A stretch of DNA of 64,000 nt from Flavobacterium sp. 83 (lineage in GTDB: Bacteria > Bacteroidota > Bacteroidia > Flavobacteriales > Flavobacteriaceae). Of this stretch, positions 36,972-45,554 are shown one piece after another. Made by a program: the position numbers and the translations under genes. The notes under the pieces were generated by a model. It made no database searches. It saw nothing but the letters and a program-made list of their open reading frames with translations, and was not told where the DNA came from. The DNA lies in contig NZ_JQMS01000001.1 in NCBI RefSeq assembly GCF_000744835.1, positions 124,001-188,000 on the forward strand, in the 5' to 3' direction. Within the stretch, counting starts at the first letter, position 1. Every line of letters starts with the position of its first letter.

Positions 36972-37301
36972 ATGAACATTGAAAACACAAAAGCCCAGAT
37001 GCGCAAAGGTGTTCTCGAGTTTTGCATCTTATCCGTATTGAAAGAAAAAGATGCCTACACATCGGAAATATTAGACACTTTGAAAAACGCAAAATTGTTA
37101 GTCGTGGAGGGAACCATTTATCCATTACTCACAAGATTAAAAAATGATGGATTACTCAATTATCGTTGGGAAGAATCAACATCAGGACCACCAAGAAAAT
37201 ATTATGGTCTAACTGAAATAGGACAAACTTTTTTAAACGAACTTAGTGGCACTTGGACTGAATTATCGGATGCCGTGAACCTTATAACCAACCAAAAATA
37301 A
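36972..37301 (+). CDS. PadR family transcriptional regulator
   Basis: 109 residues. A winged helix-turn-helix with the PadR pattern: AQMRKGVLEFCILSVLKEKD, SEILDTLKNAKLLVVEGTIY, PLLTRLKNDGLLNYRW and GPPRKYYGLTEIGQTFL (the wing). It represses or activates nearby envelope genes in response to ligands. The PspC gene starts 5 bases after its stop, so it very likely autoregulates a PadR-PspC-GIN operon. Confidence 0.92.
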   Translation: MNIENTKAQMRKGVLEFCILSVLKEKDAYTSEILDTLKNAKLLVVEGTIYPLLTRLKNDGLLNYRWEESTSGPPRKYYGLTEIGQTFLNELSGTWTELSDAVNLITNQK

Positions 37302-37306
37302 TAGTC

Positions 37307-39067
37307 ATGAACAAAACTGTAAATATAAACCTAGGCGGAATGTTCTTTCATATAGATGAAGATGCATACCAAAAATTAACCCGATACTTTGATGCTATAA
37401 AACGTTCTTTATCGAATTCATCAGGACATGATGAAATTATAAAAGATATCGAAATGCGTGTTTCGGAATTATTGAACGAGAAACAAAAAAGCGACAAACA
37501 TGTTGTAGGATTAAAAGATGTTGATGAGGTAATTGCCGTTATGGGACAACCTGAAGATTACATCATTGAAGATGAAATGAAAAGTTCTCAAACCTATGCT
37601 GACAACACTAACAGAAGAACAAAAAAACTATACAGAGATAAAGAAAAAGGAATGATTGGTGGTGTTGCTGCTGGATTGGGACACTATTTTGGAATTGATT
37701 CTGTTTGGATTAGAATTGTTTTGATATTATTAGTTTTTGCTGGATTTGGAACCGGTATTCTTGCCTACATCATTCTGTGGGTTGTAACACCAGAAGCCAT
37801 TACAACATCCGAAAAACTAGAAATGACTGGAGAACCGGTTAACATTTCTAATATTGAAAAAAAAGTAAGAGAAGAGTTTGAAAGCGTTTCAGGTAAATTA
37901 AAAAACGTTGATTACGACAAATATGGCAATCAAATTAAAACTGGAGCCAATAAAATAGGAAGCTCTTTTGGCGATTTCATCATGACAGTTTTTAAGGTTT
38001 TCGCAAAATTTTTAGGTGTGATTTTAATTATGTCAAGTTTAGCAATACTAATCGTTTTCTTAGTTGGTGTTTTATCACTGGGCTCAACAGGTTTCACTAA
38101 TTTCCCATTTCACGATTTTATCGAATCTGGAAATTTCACGGATTATCCAATTTGGTTTTTTGGAGTTTTATTTTACATCGCTGTAAGTATTCCAGCATTT
38201 TTCTTAATGCTTTTGGGTTTCAAATTATTAGCCCCAAATATGAAATCTATCGGAAATATCGCTAAATATACTTTATTGGCAATTTGGATAATTTCAATTG
38301 CATTATTAATATCAATAGGTGTAAAACAAATGTCAGAGTTTTCGGCTAATGGTAGAGTTGTAAATAAGCAAATCATACCATTGAAAGAAAATGACACGTT
38401 ACGTATAAAATTTATACATAATGATTATTTTTCAAAAAATATAAATGACAATCACGATTTCATGGTTACTGAGGATTCCACCGGTACAAAAGTGATTTAT
38501 TCTAATCAAGTACGTATCAATATCCTTAAAACAGATGAAAAATTACCTTATATCCAAATTGAAAAAGAAGCGAAAGGAAAATCATTGTTTGAAGCTAAGA
38601 AAACAGCTAAAAAAATTCAATATGGCTATACGATTATTGGTAACCAATTAATTTTAGATAACTATCTATTAACTGATTTCAAAAATAAATTCCGTGATCA
38701 AGAAGTGGAAATCTTTTTATACTTACCTGAAGGAACTTTATTGAAACCTGATTCTTCTGTTCAGGATTATGACAGATCAGACGATTCGTTCTTCAACTTA
38801 CATTACAGTTCTGACAACTACATTTACAAAGTAGAAAGCTCACAAATAAAATGTTTGAATTGTCCAGCTGATGAAAACGAATATGATGATGTAGATGGAA
38901 ATGAGGATGGCGATAACGTAGAAGTAAACATTACTGGAAAAACAACAAAAAATGATAGTATTACAACAACTACGGTAAAAGTAAATGGCGAAACAGTAAC
39001 CGTAAATGAAGCTGGAACCAAAAAAGGCTTATCAATAGGTAAAAACGGTGTAATCATTAAAAATTAA
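37307..39067 (+). CDS. PspC domain membrane protein
   Basis: 586 residues. The N-terminal cytoplasmic part (1-105) has an HAAS-like stretch, FDAIKRSLSNSSGHDEIIKD. The PspC domain (about 105-165) reads RDKEKGMIGGVAAGLGHYFG and IRIVLILLVFAGFGTGILAY. Three more helices cover about 225-345 (LGVILIMSSLAILIVFLVGV and onward), followed by a long extracytoplasmic beta domain (about 355-560) and an acidic tail. It resembles the PspC proteins that sense envelope stress. It lies between padR and two GIN proteins. Confidence 0.9.
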   Translation: MNKTVNINLGGMFFHIDEDAYQKLTRYFDAIKRSLSNSSGHDEIIKDIEMRVSELLNEKQKSDKHVVGLKDVDEVIAVMGQPEDYIIEDEMKSSQTYADNTNRRTKKLYRDKEKGMIGGVAAGLGHYFGIDSVWIRIVLILLVFAGFGTGILAYIILWVVTPEAITTSEKLEMTGEPVNISNIEKKVREEFESVSGKLKNVDYDKYGNQIKTGANKIGSSFGDFIMTVFKVFAKFLGVILIMSSLAILIVFLVGVLSLGSTGFTNFPFHDFIESGNFTDYPIWFFGVLFYIAVSIPAFFLMLLGFKLLAPNMKSIGNIAKYTLLAIWIISIALLISIGVKQMSEFSANGRVVNKQIIPLKENDTLRIKFIHNDYFSKNINDNHDFMVTEDSTGTKVIYSNQVRINILKTDEKLPYIQIEKEAKGKSLFEAKKTAKKIQYGYTIIGNQLILDNYLLTDFKNKFRDQEVEIFLYLPEGTLLKPDSSVQDYDRSDDSFFNLHYSSDNYIYKVESSQIKCLNCPADENEYDDVDGNEDGDNVEVNITGKTTKNDSITTTTVKVNGETVTVNEAGTKKGLSIGKNGVIIKN

Positions 39068-39071
39068 CGCT

Positions 39072-39815
39072 ATGATAAAAATCATCACACTAATCACAAA
39101 ATTCATTATTGTCACTTTGATTGCCTTGCTATTTGCATCATGTAATCATATGATAAACATGAAATCAATAGAAGGAAGTGGTCACGTTACAACCGAAAAA
39201 CGAATTGTACAGGGTGATTTTAAAAATGTAGAAGTCAGCAATACCATAGATCTTGTTATTGAACAATCTAACAAAATAGAAATCATTGTTGAAGCTGATG
39301 ACAATTTACAGAAAGAAATCACTGCCAAAGTAGAGAATGGTGTCCTTATTATTGCTTGTGATTACAATTCTTTCAACAATATAAAATCAAAAAAAGTAAC
39401 AGTAAAAATGCCTGTTATAGAAGGATTAGAGGCTTCAAGTGCAGCTACAATCAAAAGTAGCCATACATTAAAAGGGGAAAATATAAAACTGGAATCCTCA
39501 AGCGCTGCTTCAATAGATTTAAACATTGAATTTGATACTATTTATAGCGAAGCCAGTAGCGGCAGTACTATTAACATCAACGGGAAAGCACTTCAACTTA
39601 ATACAGAAGCATCAAGCGGCAGTACAATAAATGCCAAAGATTTATTAGCGAATGATATTAAAGCTGAAGCTTCAAGTGGCTCTACAATTAATGTCCATCC
39701 AATTGTAAGCCTAGACGCAGAAGCATCAAGCGGATCGACAGTAAGTTATAATACTGTTCCAAAATCAATTCGAAAAGAAGAAAATTCAGCAGGAAGTATC
39801 CACCAGGAACAATAA
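39072..39815 (+). CDS. GIN (DUF2807) domain lipoprotein
   Basis: 247 residues. The lipobox is visible (LIALLFASCNHM, Cys about 24), so it is a lipoprotein. The GIN domain (about 45-240) begins VQGDFKNVEVSNTIDLVIEQ. The second half is a right-handed beta-helix-like ladder with the recurring AEASSGSTIN phrase four times. Such proteins travel with PadR/PspC in Bacteroidota; a role in anchoring or sensing at the outer membrane is likely but unproven. It starts 4 bases after the PspC stop. Confidence 0.88.
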   Translation: MIKIITLITKFIIVTLIALLFASCNHMINMKSIEGSGHVTTEKRIVQGDFKNVEVSNTIDLVIEQSNKIEIIVEADDNLQKEITAKVENGVLIIACDYNSFNNIKSKKVTVKMPVIEGLEASSAATIKSSHTLKGENIKLESSSAASIDLNIEFDTIYSEASSGSTININGKALQLNTEASSGSTINAKDLLANDIKAEASSGSTINVHPIVSLDAEASSGSTVSYNTVPKSIRKEENSAGSIHQEQ

Positions 39816-39841
39816 AACTATTTACTCTAAAAATAAGATCA

Positions 39842-39877
39842 ATCATCCATCAAAAGTGGATGATTTTTTTATATTTG
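39842..39877 (+). terminator. Terminator overlapping the promoter of the second GIN gene
   Basis: ATCATCCA (39842-39849) and TGGATGAT (39857-39864) form an 8-bp stem followed by seven T. The last T begins TATATTTG (39870-39877), a perfect -7 box for the next gene, whose ATG is 24 bases on. No -33 TTG is visible. Confidence 0.7.
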
Positions 39878-39900
39878 TATACATCCTAATCCAAATAAAA

Positions 39901-40734
39901 ATGAAAAAACATACTATCATACTCCTGCTTTTTTTATCAACCACATTGATATTAGCACAAAAGAAAGATAAAATAAAAGGATCAAAAACAGTTACCGTTG
40001 AACAAAGAGAAGTTGGTAATTTTGAAATGCTTGAAGTTGAAGACAATCTAGAAGTTCATTTGGAGAGAGGAGAAAAAACAGACCTGAAAATTGAAGCCGA
40101 TGATAATTTACAGGATATTATCTCATTCGATTTAAGAGACAAAACACTTCGTATTTACGCCACAAAAGAAGCCGTAAATTATAAAAAACTAATTGTAAGA
40201 GTTACCTATACTAAAGATTTAAACTTGGTAACATCCAGAAATAAATCGAGTATAAATGCAATACAAGAAATTCAAGTAGAAAATTTAACATTTAAAGCCT
40301 ATGATAATTCCCAACTTTATTTAAATGTCAATGCAAAAAATTTCATATTACAGGCGGATGATAAATCAAAAACGGAATTGAATTTAAAATCAGAAAGCGC
40401 AATTGTTGAATTAAGTAAAAGTTCCTCTTTAAAAGCATTAATTTCCACTATTGATCTGAAAGTTGATATGTACCAAAAATCAAATGCAACTATTGAAGGT
40501 GATGCTACCAATGCAATTATCCGATTGGATAATAACTCGAACTTGACAGGGAACAAACTTATTCTAAAAAATGCTGATATCACCACCGAAAGTTATTCCA
40601 ATTGCAGTTTAAACGCAACAACAGCAGTAATTATTGATGCTGCTAATAAATCAGAAATTCAACTTTTAGGAACTCCAAAAATTGAAATCCGGAAATTTAC
40701 CGATGAAGCTAAATTGATAAAAAAACTAAAATAG
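39901..40734 (+). CDS. GIN (DUF2807) domain secreted protein
   Basis: 277 residues from the ATG at 39901; an in-frame upstream ATG at 39856 lies within the terminator stem and is rejected. Signal peptide MKKHTIILLLFLSTTLILAQ, with no lipobox. The GIN domain (about 35-270) opens VGNFEMLEVEDNLEVHLERG and continues as repeated short strands (FKAYDNSQLYLNVNAKNF, ILQADDKSKTELNLKS). It is a paralogue of the lipoprotein before it, but the EASSGST ladder is absent. Probably periplasmic or surface-exposed; function unknown. Confidence 0.87.
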   Translation: MKKHTIILLLFLSTTLILAQKKDKIKGSKTVTVEQREVGNFEMLEVEDNLEVHLERGEKTDLKIEADDNLQDIISFDLRDKTLRIYATKEAVNYKKLIVRVTYTKDLNLVTSRNKSSINAIQEIQVENLTFKAYDNSQLYLNVNAKNFILQADDKSKTELNLKSESAIVELSKSSSLKALISTIDLKVDMYQKSNATIEGDATNAIIRLDNNSNLTGNKLILKNADITTESYSNCSLNATTAVIIDAANKSEIQLLGTPKIEIRKFTDEAKLIKKLK

Positions 40735-40740
40735 AAAATC

Positions 40741-40783
40741 CTCACCAACCCCTTCCTCCCCCAACCCCTCCGAAGGAGGGGAG
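40741..40783 (+). repeat. C-rich intergenic palindrome
   Basis: CCCCTCC-GAA-GGAGGGG (40765-40781) forms a strong 7-bp GC stem in otherwise AT-rich DNA, preceded by CCCCTTCCTCCCCCAA. This CCCCAACCCCTCC...GGAGGGG unit recurs between genes in many Bacteroidota genomes. It could assist termination after the GIN gene. Confidence 0.55.
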
Positions 40784-40841
40784 CAAAAAAAGAAATATAA
40801 TAACATTGTATTGAAACTTACTCCATAAATTATAAACAAAA

Positions 40842-40869
40842 AGTCCCACTTGCTAAGGCAAATGGGGCT
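40842..40869. terminator. Bidirectional terminator between the GIN gene and trxB
   Basis: AGTCCCACTTGC and GCAAATGGGGCT pair over 12 bases with two G-U pairs, with A runs before and T runs after. It lies between convergent genes. Confidence 0.75.
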
Positions 40870-40914
40870 TTTTCATTTTGAAAAGTTAATTAGAGTAAAA
40901 AAATCTAATTGACT

Positions 40915-41862
40915 TTATTCTTTAGAAGCTAAATATCTTTCGGCATCCAGAGCAGCCATACAACCTGTTCCAGCAGCGGTAATAGCTTGACGATACACAT
41001 GATCTGCAGCATCTCCGGCTACGAAAACTCCACCAACATTCGTTTTTGAAGTCCCAGGAGTATTGATAATATAACCAGTTTCGTCTAATGTTATATAATC
41101 TTTAAAAATATCTGTATTCGGCTTATGACCAATGGCTACAAAGAAACCAGTAGCAGGAATATCAAAAATCTCCCCCGTTGTTTTATTTTTTGCTTTTACT
41201 CCTTCAACAACTTGCTCGTCTCCTAATACTTCAACAGTATCGTGATTCATTAATATAGTTATGTTCTCTGTTTTACGAACGCGTTCTTCCATGATTTTAG
41301 AAGCCCTGAATTTTTCGCTTCGCACTAACATCGTTACTTTTTTACAAAGTTTTGACAAATAGTGTGCTTCTTCACAAGCTGAATCTCCTGCTCCAACAAT
41401 TACTACTTCCTGATTTCTATAGAAAAAACCGTCACAAACAGCGCATGCAGAAACCCCTCCACCCATTTTTAAATAGTGTTGTTCTGTAGGTAAGCCTAAA
41501 TATTTAGCAGATGCTCCGGTTGAAATAATTACGGTTTCACAATGTAATTCTTTAGTACCATTAATCCATACTTTATGGATATCTCCTGAAAAATCTACTT
41601 TAGTTGCCCAACCATCACGTACATCAGAACCAAAACGTTGTGCCTGCGCTTGTAATTGAACCATCATCTCAGGACCTGTAACTCCATCAACATATCCGGG
41701 AAAATTCTCTACTTCATTGGTTGTAGTAAGTTGTCCACCTGGTTGCATTCCTTGGTATAAAACTGGATTCATATTAGCTCTGGCGGCATAAATAGCTGCA
41801 GTATAACCTGCTGGACCAGAACCTATAATAAGACATTTAATTTTTTCGATTGTATCAGACAT
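40915..41862 (-). CDS. trxB: Thioredoxin reductase
   Basis: 315 residues from the ATG at 41862; an upstream in-frame start would add ten atypical residues. The FAD site is LIIGSGPAGYTAAIYAARAN, the redox-active pair is SACAVCDGFFYR (CAVC), the NADPH site is VVIVGAGDSACEEAHYLSKL, and the C-terminal FAD loop is GVFVAGDAADHVYRQAITAA. It reduces thioredoxin with NADPH in the cytoplasm. A TATTTTTG -7-like box lies at 41899-41892 on the same strand. The tRNA-Pro gene is directly upstream. Confidence 0.96.
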   Translation of the reverse strand: MSDTIEKIKCLIIGSGPAGYTAAIYAARANMNPVLYQGMQPGGQLTTTNEVENFPGYVDGVTGPEMMVQLQAQAQRFGSDVRDGWATKVDFSGDIHKVWINGTKELHCETVIISTGASAKYLGLPTEQHYLKMGGGVSACAVCDGFFYRNQEVVIVGAGDSACEEAHYLSKLCKKVTMLVRSEKFRASKIMEERVRKTENITILMNHDTVEVLGDEQVVEGVKAKNKTTGEIFDIPATGFFVAIGHKPNTDIFKDYITLDETGYIINTPGTSKTNVGGVFVAGDAADHVYRQAITAAGTGCMAALDAERYLASKE

Positions 41863-41952
41863 AGTAAAGTATATTATTTTTTTTAACAGCACAAAAATAA
41901 GTCATAATTGTGGTATTATAGAACCTGAATAATCAGTTTTTGTTATTCTATA

Positions 41953-41989
41953 ATAAAAAAAATCCCTTCTGAAAATACAGAAAGGATTT
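41953..41989 (-). terminator. Terminator of tRNA-Pro
   Basis: On the minus strand AATCCTTTCTG and CAGAAGGGATT pair over 11 bases (one G-U) and are followed by a T run, starting a few bases after the tRNA 3' end. Confidence 0.85.
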
Positions 41990-41993
41990 TTTG

Positions 41994-42068
41994 TCGGGGT
42001 GGCAGGATTCGAACCTGCGGCCTCCTGCTCCCAAAGCAGGCGCGATAACCGAGCTACGCTACACCCCG
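41994..42068 (-). tRNA. tRNA-Pro (TGG)
   Basis: 75 bases on the minus strand, CCA not encoded. The acceptor stem CGGGGTG/CACCCCG is perfect. It has a D arm, an anticodon stem CCTGC/GCAGG with loop TTTGGGA (anticodon TGG), and a T arm GCAGGTTCGAATCCTGC. It lacks encoded CCA, unlike the tRNA-Met at 15.1 kb. Confidence 0.96.
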
Positions 42069-42078
42069 TAAGCGGTGG

Positions 42079-42108
42079 CAAATATATAACTATTTTTGGC
42101 TTCTCCAA
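42079..42108 (-). promoter_or_regulatory. Promoter of tRNA-Pro
   Basis: On the minus strand TTG (42108-42106), a 19-base spacer and TATATTTG (42086-42079), 10 bases before the mature tRNA 5' end: a full consensus match. Confidence 0.8.
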
Positions 42109-42207
42109 AACTATTCTGAGAAATAAGAAATAAATTTATTTAGCATAAAAAACAGTTTAGAAATATAACTGAAATTGACTCCCCAAAACAGCATTAAATC
42201 CCAACTC

Positions 42208-42362
42208 CCCTAGCCCAGACGATCGTGAAAAGCTTCGCCGAGCTACTTGCCATTATTTCATGACAGAAAAGAGCGACCATAGGAAGCTTCTTTTATGCTT
42301 TTAGAGAAATAAGGGAATAGATAAAGAACTTGAAACGAACATCTGGATTAGCTTCCTAAAAA
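42208..42362 (+). repeat. Flavobacterial structured intergenic repeat, copy 2, in a 380-base gap
   Basis: CCCCTAGCCCAGAC...CATCTGGATTAGCTTCCTAAA has the same outer frame as the element at 36.8 kb (TAGCCC.GA at the left, .TGGATTAGCTTC at the right, adjacent to GAACTTGAAACGAAC). The centre is different and longer. No ORF was found in the gap between tRNA-Pro and parA; the last 120 bases are AT-rich leader for parA. Confidence 0.5.
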
Positions 42363-42489
42363 AGCTACAATTTATAAAATTGTTAAATTGTCAAATGACG
42401 ACTAATCAAGCTTTAACAAATGTTAACAAAATAGATTTTTAGAAACCATAAATAATTGTATTTTTACGGTTCAAAATTTAGAAAAATAA

Positions 42490-43257
42490 ATGGGCAAAAT
42501 CATCGCGATTGCTAATCAAAAAGGGGGAGTTGGAAAGACTACAACATCTGTAAATCTAGCTGCTTCACTGGGTGTTTTAGAAAAAAAAGTATTACTTATT
42601 GATGCTGATCCACAGGCAAATGCATCTTCAGGATTAGGAATTGATGTAGAATCTGTAGAGATAGGTACGTATCAAATTCTGGAACATAGTCATACGCCAA
42701 AAGAGGCCATCATAAAATGTTCTGCTCCAAATGTGGACGTAATTCCATCACATATTGACCTTGTTGCAATTGAAATCGAATTAGTCGATAAAGAAAACAG
42801 GGAATATATGCTTAAAAAAGCATTGGAAAGTATCAAAGACGAGTACGATTATATCATTATCGATTGTGCGCCATCTCTTGGATTGCTTACGTTGAATGCT
42901 TTGACTGCTGCTGACTCTGTAATTATTCCTATTCAATGTGAGTATTTTGCACTGGAAGGTTTAGGCAAATTATTGAATACGATAAAAAGCATCCAAAAAA
43001 TTCACAATCCAGATTTAGATATCGAAGGGTTATTATTAACCATGTTCGACTCAAGATTGCGTTTATCAAACCAAGTAGTTGAAGAGGTTCAAAAACATTT
43101 CAACGATATGGTTTTTGATACCATTATTCAAAGAAATGTAAAACTGAGCGAAGCGCCAAGCTTTGGAGAAAGTATAATAAACTACGATGCTACAAGCAAA
43201 GGAGCTACTAACTACTTACATCTGGCTCAAGAAGTTATAAAGAAAAACAGTAAATAG
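42490..43257 (+). CDS. parA: Chromosome-partitioning ATPase ParA (Soj)
   Basis: 255 residues. The deviant Walker A is ANQKGGVGKTTTSVNLAASL (KGGVGKTT), the Walker A' is LLIDADPQANASSGLG and the Walker B is YDYIIIDCAPSLGLLTLNAL. It forms ATP-dependent dimers on the nucleoid and moves ParB-parS. parB begins 4 bases after its stop. No clear parS palindrome was seen in this window. Confidence 0.96.
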   Translation: MGKIIAIANQKGGVGKTTTSVNLAASLGVLEKKVLLIDADPQANASSGLGIDVESVEIGTYQILEHSHTPKEAIIKCSAPNVDVIPSHIDLVAIEIELVDKENREYMLKKALESIKDEYDYIIIDCAPSLGLLTLNALTAADSVIIPIQCEYFALEGLGKLLNTIKSIQKIHNPDLDIEGLLLTMFDSRLRLSNQVVEEVQKHFNDMVFDTIIQRNVKLSEAPSFGESIINYDATSKGATNYLHLAQEVIKKNSK

Positions 43258-43261
43258 TTTT

Positions 43262-44161
43262 ATGGCAAAAGCAATAAAAAAACAAGCCTTAGGAAGAGGA
43301 TTATCTGCATTATTAAAAGATCCGGAAAACGATATAAAATCCGTTGACGATAAAAATGCCGATAAAGTTGTAGGAAATATTATTGAGCTTGAAATAAATG
43401 CGATTGAAATAAATCCATTTCAGCCCAGAAGTAATTTCAATGAGGAATCATTGAGAGAATTAGCAACTTCCATTAAAGAATTAGGTGTTATCCAGCCTAT
43501 TACCGTACGTAAATTAGAATTCAATAAATACCAGTTGATATCAGGGGAGCGACGTCTTCGTGCGTCAACTCTTGTGGGATTGACAACCGTTCCTGCTTAC
43601 ATTCGTATTGCAAATGATAATGAATCACTGGTTATGGCCTTGGTTGAAAACATTCAACGTCATGATTTAGATCCAATTGAAATAGCACTTTCTTACCAAC
43701 GTTTGATTGATGAAATTCAATTGACTCAGGAGCAAATGAGTGAGCGAGTAGGAAAAAAACGTTCTACTATCGCTAATTATTTAAGACTTTTGAAATTAGA
43801 TCCGATAATCCAAACTGGAATTCGTGATGGTTTTATCAGTATGGGTCATGGTCGTGCGATAATCAACATTGAAGATCAAGATATTCAAACGGATATTTAT
43901 CAAAAAATCGTTAGTCAAAACCTTTCGGTTCGCGATACAGAAGCTTTGGTAAAAAACTATCAGGAAAGTTTAAAACCAAAACCTGCCGGTAAACCTAAAG
44001 CGGCTTCATTTGAAATCGCGGATACTCACAAAAGCGTTTTTACCAATTATTTTGGGACCAAAGTAGATGTAAAAGTAGCTGGTAACGGTAAAGGAAAAAT
44101 CACTATTCCATTTCACTCTGAAGAAGACTTCAACAGAATTATTAAACTAATAAACGAGTAG
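43262..44161 (+). CDS. parB: Chromosome-partitioning protein ParB (CTPase, parS-binding)
   Basis: 299 residues. The N-terminal tag KKQALGRGLSALLKD is the ParA-stimulating motif. The ParB/Srx domain (about 45-140) has NPFQPRSNFNEESLRELATS, GVIQPITVRK and ISGERRLRAS (the CTP-binding GERRxRA). ALVENIQRHDLDPIEIA leads into the helix-turn-helix (about 160-185, with GKKRSTIANYLRLLKL). The C-terminal dimer domain closes the protein. The last base overlaps the GTG of the next gene. Confidence 0.96.
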   Translation: MAKAIKKQALGRGLSALLKDPENDIKSVDDKNADKVVGNIIELEINAIEINPFQPRSNFNEESLRELATSIKELGVIQPITVRKLEFNKYQLISGERRLRASTLVGLTTVPAYIRIANDNESLVMALVENIQRHDLDPIEIALSYQRLIDEIQLTQEQMSERVGKKRSTIANYLRLLKLDPIIQTGIRDGFISMGHGRAIINIEDQDIQTDIYQKIVSQNLSVRDTEALVKNYQESLKPKPAGKPKAASFEIADTHKSVFTNYFGTKVDVKVAGNGKGKITIPFHSEEDFNRIIKLINE

Positions 44162-44721
44162 TGGGTAAAATCATTTTCATAGGTTTATTTCTCTTTATAA
44201 CTGGAAACGCAACTGTTTTTGCACAAACAAAAACCAATGCTGTTTTAGTCGCTAAAGACACATTGAAATCGAATGACATAGATCCCTTAACTCCGGCAAA
44301 AGCTGCATTTTATTCGGCAGTTCTACCAGGATTAGGTCAGGCTTACAACAAAAAATACTGGAAAATACCGCTAGTATACGGAGCTATTGGAACCAGTTTA
44401 TATTTTTATATTGATAGTAATAAAAAATACCACCAATATAGAGATGCTTATAAAAGGAGATTAGAAGGCTACACAGACGACAATTATGCCTATTTGGATA
44501 AAACCAGATTAATTGCCGGACAAAAATTCTACCAAAGAAACAGAGATTTGTCTGCTTTATTCACTTTGGCATTTTATGCCCTGAATATTGTGGATGCTAA
44601 TGTAGACGCTGCATTAATACAATTTAATGTTGATGAAAACTTATCCGTAAGGCCAATTATTTATCCAAATGATGTAACATTCAAAACAAACTTCGGACTA
44701 ACTCTTAATTATAATTTTTAA
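44161..44721 (+). CDS. DUF5683 family protein
   Basis: 186 residues starting at GTG, which overlaps the parB stop by one base (TAGTG), so it is translationally coupled. The first about 20 residues are a signal peptide (IIFIGLFLFITGNATVFAQ). DPLTPAKAAFYSAVLPGLGQ, then AYNKKYWKIPLVYGAIGTSL is the DUF5683 core with a hydrophobic segment, and the ending FKTNFGLTLNYNF looks like a terminal outer-membrane strand. A Bacteroidota family regularly found behind parAB. Function unknown. Confidence 0.88.
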   Translation: MGKIIFIGLFLFITGNATVFAQTKTNAVLVAKDTLKSNDIDPLTPAKAAFYSAVLPGLGQAYNKKYWKIPLVYGAIGTSLYFYIDSNKKYHQYRDAYKRRLEGYTDDNYAYLDKTRLIAGQKFYQRNRDLSALFTLAFYALNIVDANVDAALIQFNVDENLSVRPIIYPNDVTFKTNFGLTLNYNF

Positions 44722-44780
44722 CCTTAACACAAACAACACGTCAGGTTATTGATTATTTAAATTTAAAAAAATTAAAACAA

Positions 44781-45485
44781 ATGAAAATTGCGCTTTTAGG
44801 ATACGGAAAAATGGGTCAGGTAATAGAAAGAATTGCTCTCGAAAGAGGTCATGAAATCGTTTTGAAAAAAGATGAATTCAATACTTATGAAGGACTTTCA
44901 AATGCTGATGTAGCTATAGATTTTAGTGTCCCAACTGCTGCAGTCAGTAATATTTCCAGTTGTTTTAACGCTAATGTACCAGTAATCTCAGGAACTACGG
45001 GCTGGCTAGAACATTATGATGAAATGCTCGCACTTTGCGAAGCAAAAAAAGGCGCCTTTATTTCTAGTTCAAATTTTAGTTTAGGTGTAAATATTTTCTT
45101 TGAACTTAATGAATATTTAGCAAAAATAATGGCGAAATTCGACAGCTACAAAGTAGAAATGGAAGAAATTCACCACACTCAAAAACTGGATGCTCCAAGT
45201 GGAACCGCAATTTCATTAGCAAAAGGAGTTATTGAAAATAGTTCTTACACGAACTGGACATTAGAAAATGCTGAACCAAATCAAATTCATATCGAAACCA
45301 AAAGAATTGGCACTGTTCCCGGAACTCATACTGTAACTTATAATTCATCTGTAGATACTATAGAGATAAAACATACAGCACATAATCGTGAAGGTTTTGC
45401 TCTTGGAGCTGTAATTGCAGCTGAATGGATTGTGGGCAAACAAGGCGTTTTTACAATGAAAGACGTATTAGATTTAGATAAATAG
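44781..45485 (+). CDS. dapB: 4-hydroxy-tetrahydrodipicolinate reductase
   Basis: 234 residues, shorter than E. coli DapB (273) as usual in this phylum. The NAD(P)H site is IALLGYGKMGQVIERIA, the loop is VISGTTGWLEHYD, and the catalytic stretch EEIHHTQKLDAPSGTAISLA carries the two His, the Lys and the substrate-binding GT. It reduces the dihydrodipicolinate precursor on the lysine/meso-diaminopimelate route, which feeds peptidoglycan. It belongs to the parAB-DUF5683-dapB-lepB series. Confidence 0.95.
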   Translation: MKIALLGYGKMGQVIERIALERGHEIVLKKDEFNTYEGLSNADVAIDFSVPTAAVSNISSCFNANVPVISGTTGWLEHYDEMLALCEAKKGAFISSSNFSLGVNIFFELNEYLAKIMAKFDSYKVEMEEIHHTQKLDAPSGTAISLAKGVIENSSYTNWTLENAEPNQIHIETKRIGTVPGTHTVTYNSSVDTIEIKHTAHNREGFALGAVIAAEWIVGKQGVFTMKDVLDLDK

Positions 45486-45554
45486 ATTTTTAGAAATCAT
45501 AAAAATTTCTAACTTTCGAATAAACAAATAAACGATTAACCAAATAAACATATT

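Noticed and set aside
39856..39900. Upstream ATG giving the second GIN protein 15 extra residues
   Set aside because: It lies inside the terminator loop and promoter region and would bury the signal peptide.
42069..42489. Search for parS near parAB
   Set aside because: No convincing 14-16 bp parS palindrome was found by eye in this gap or elsewhere in the window.
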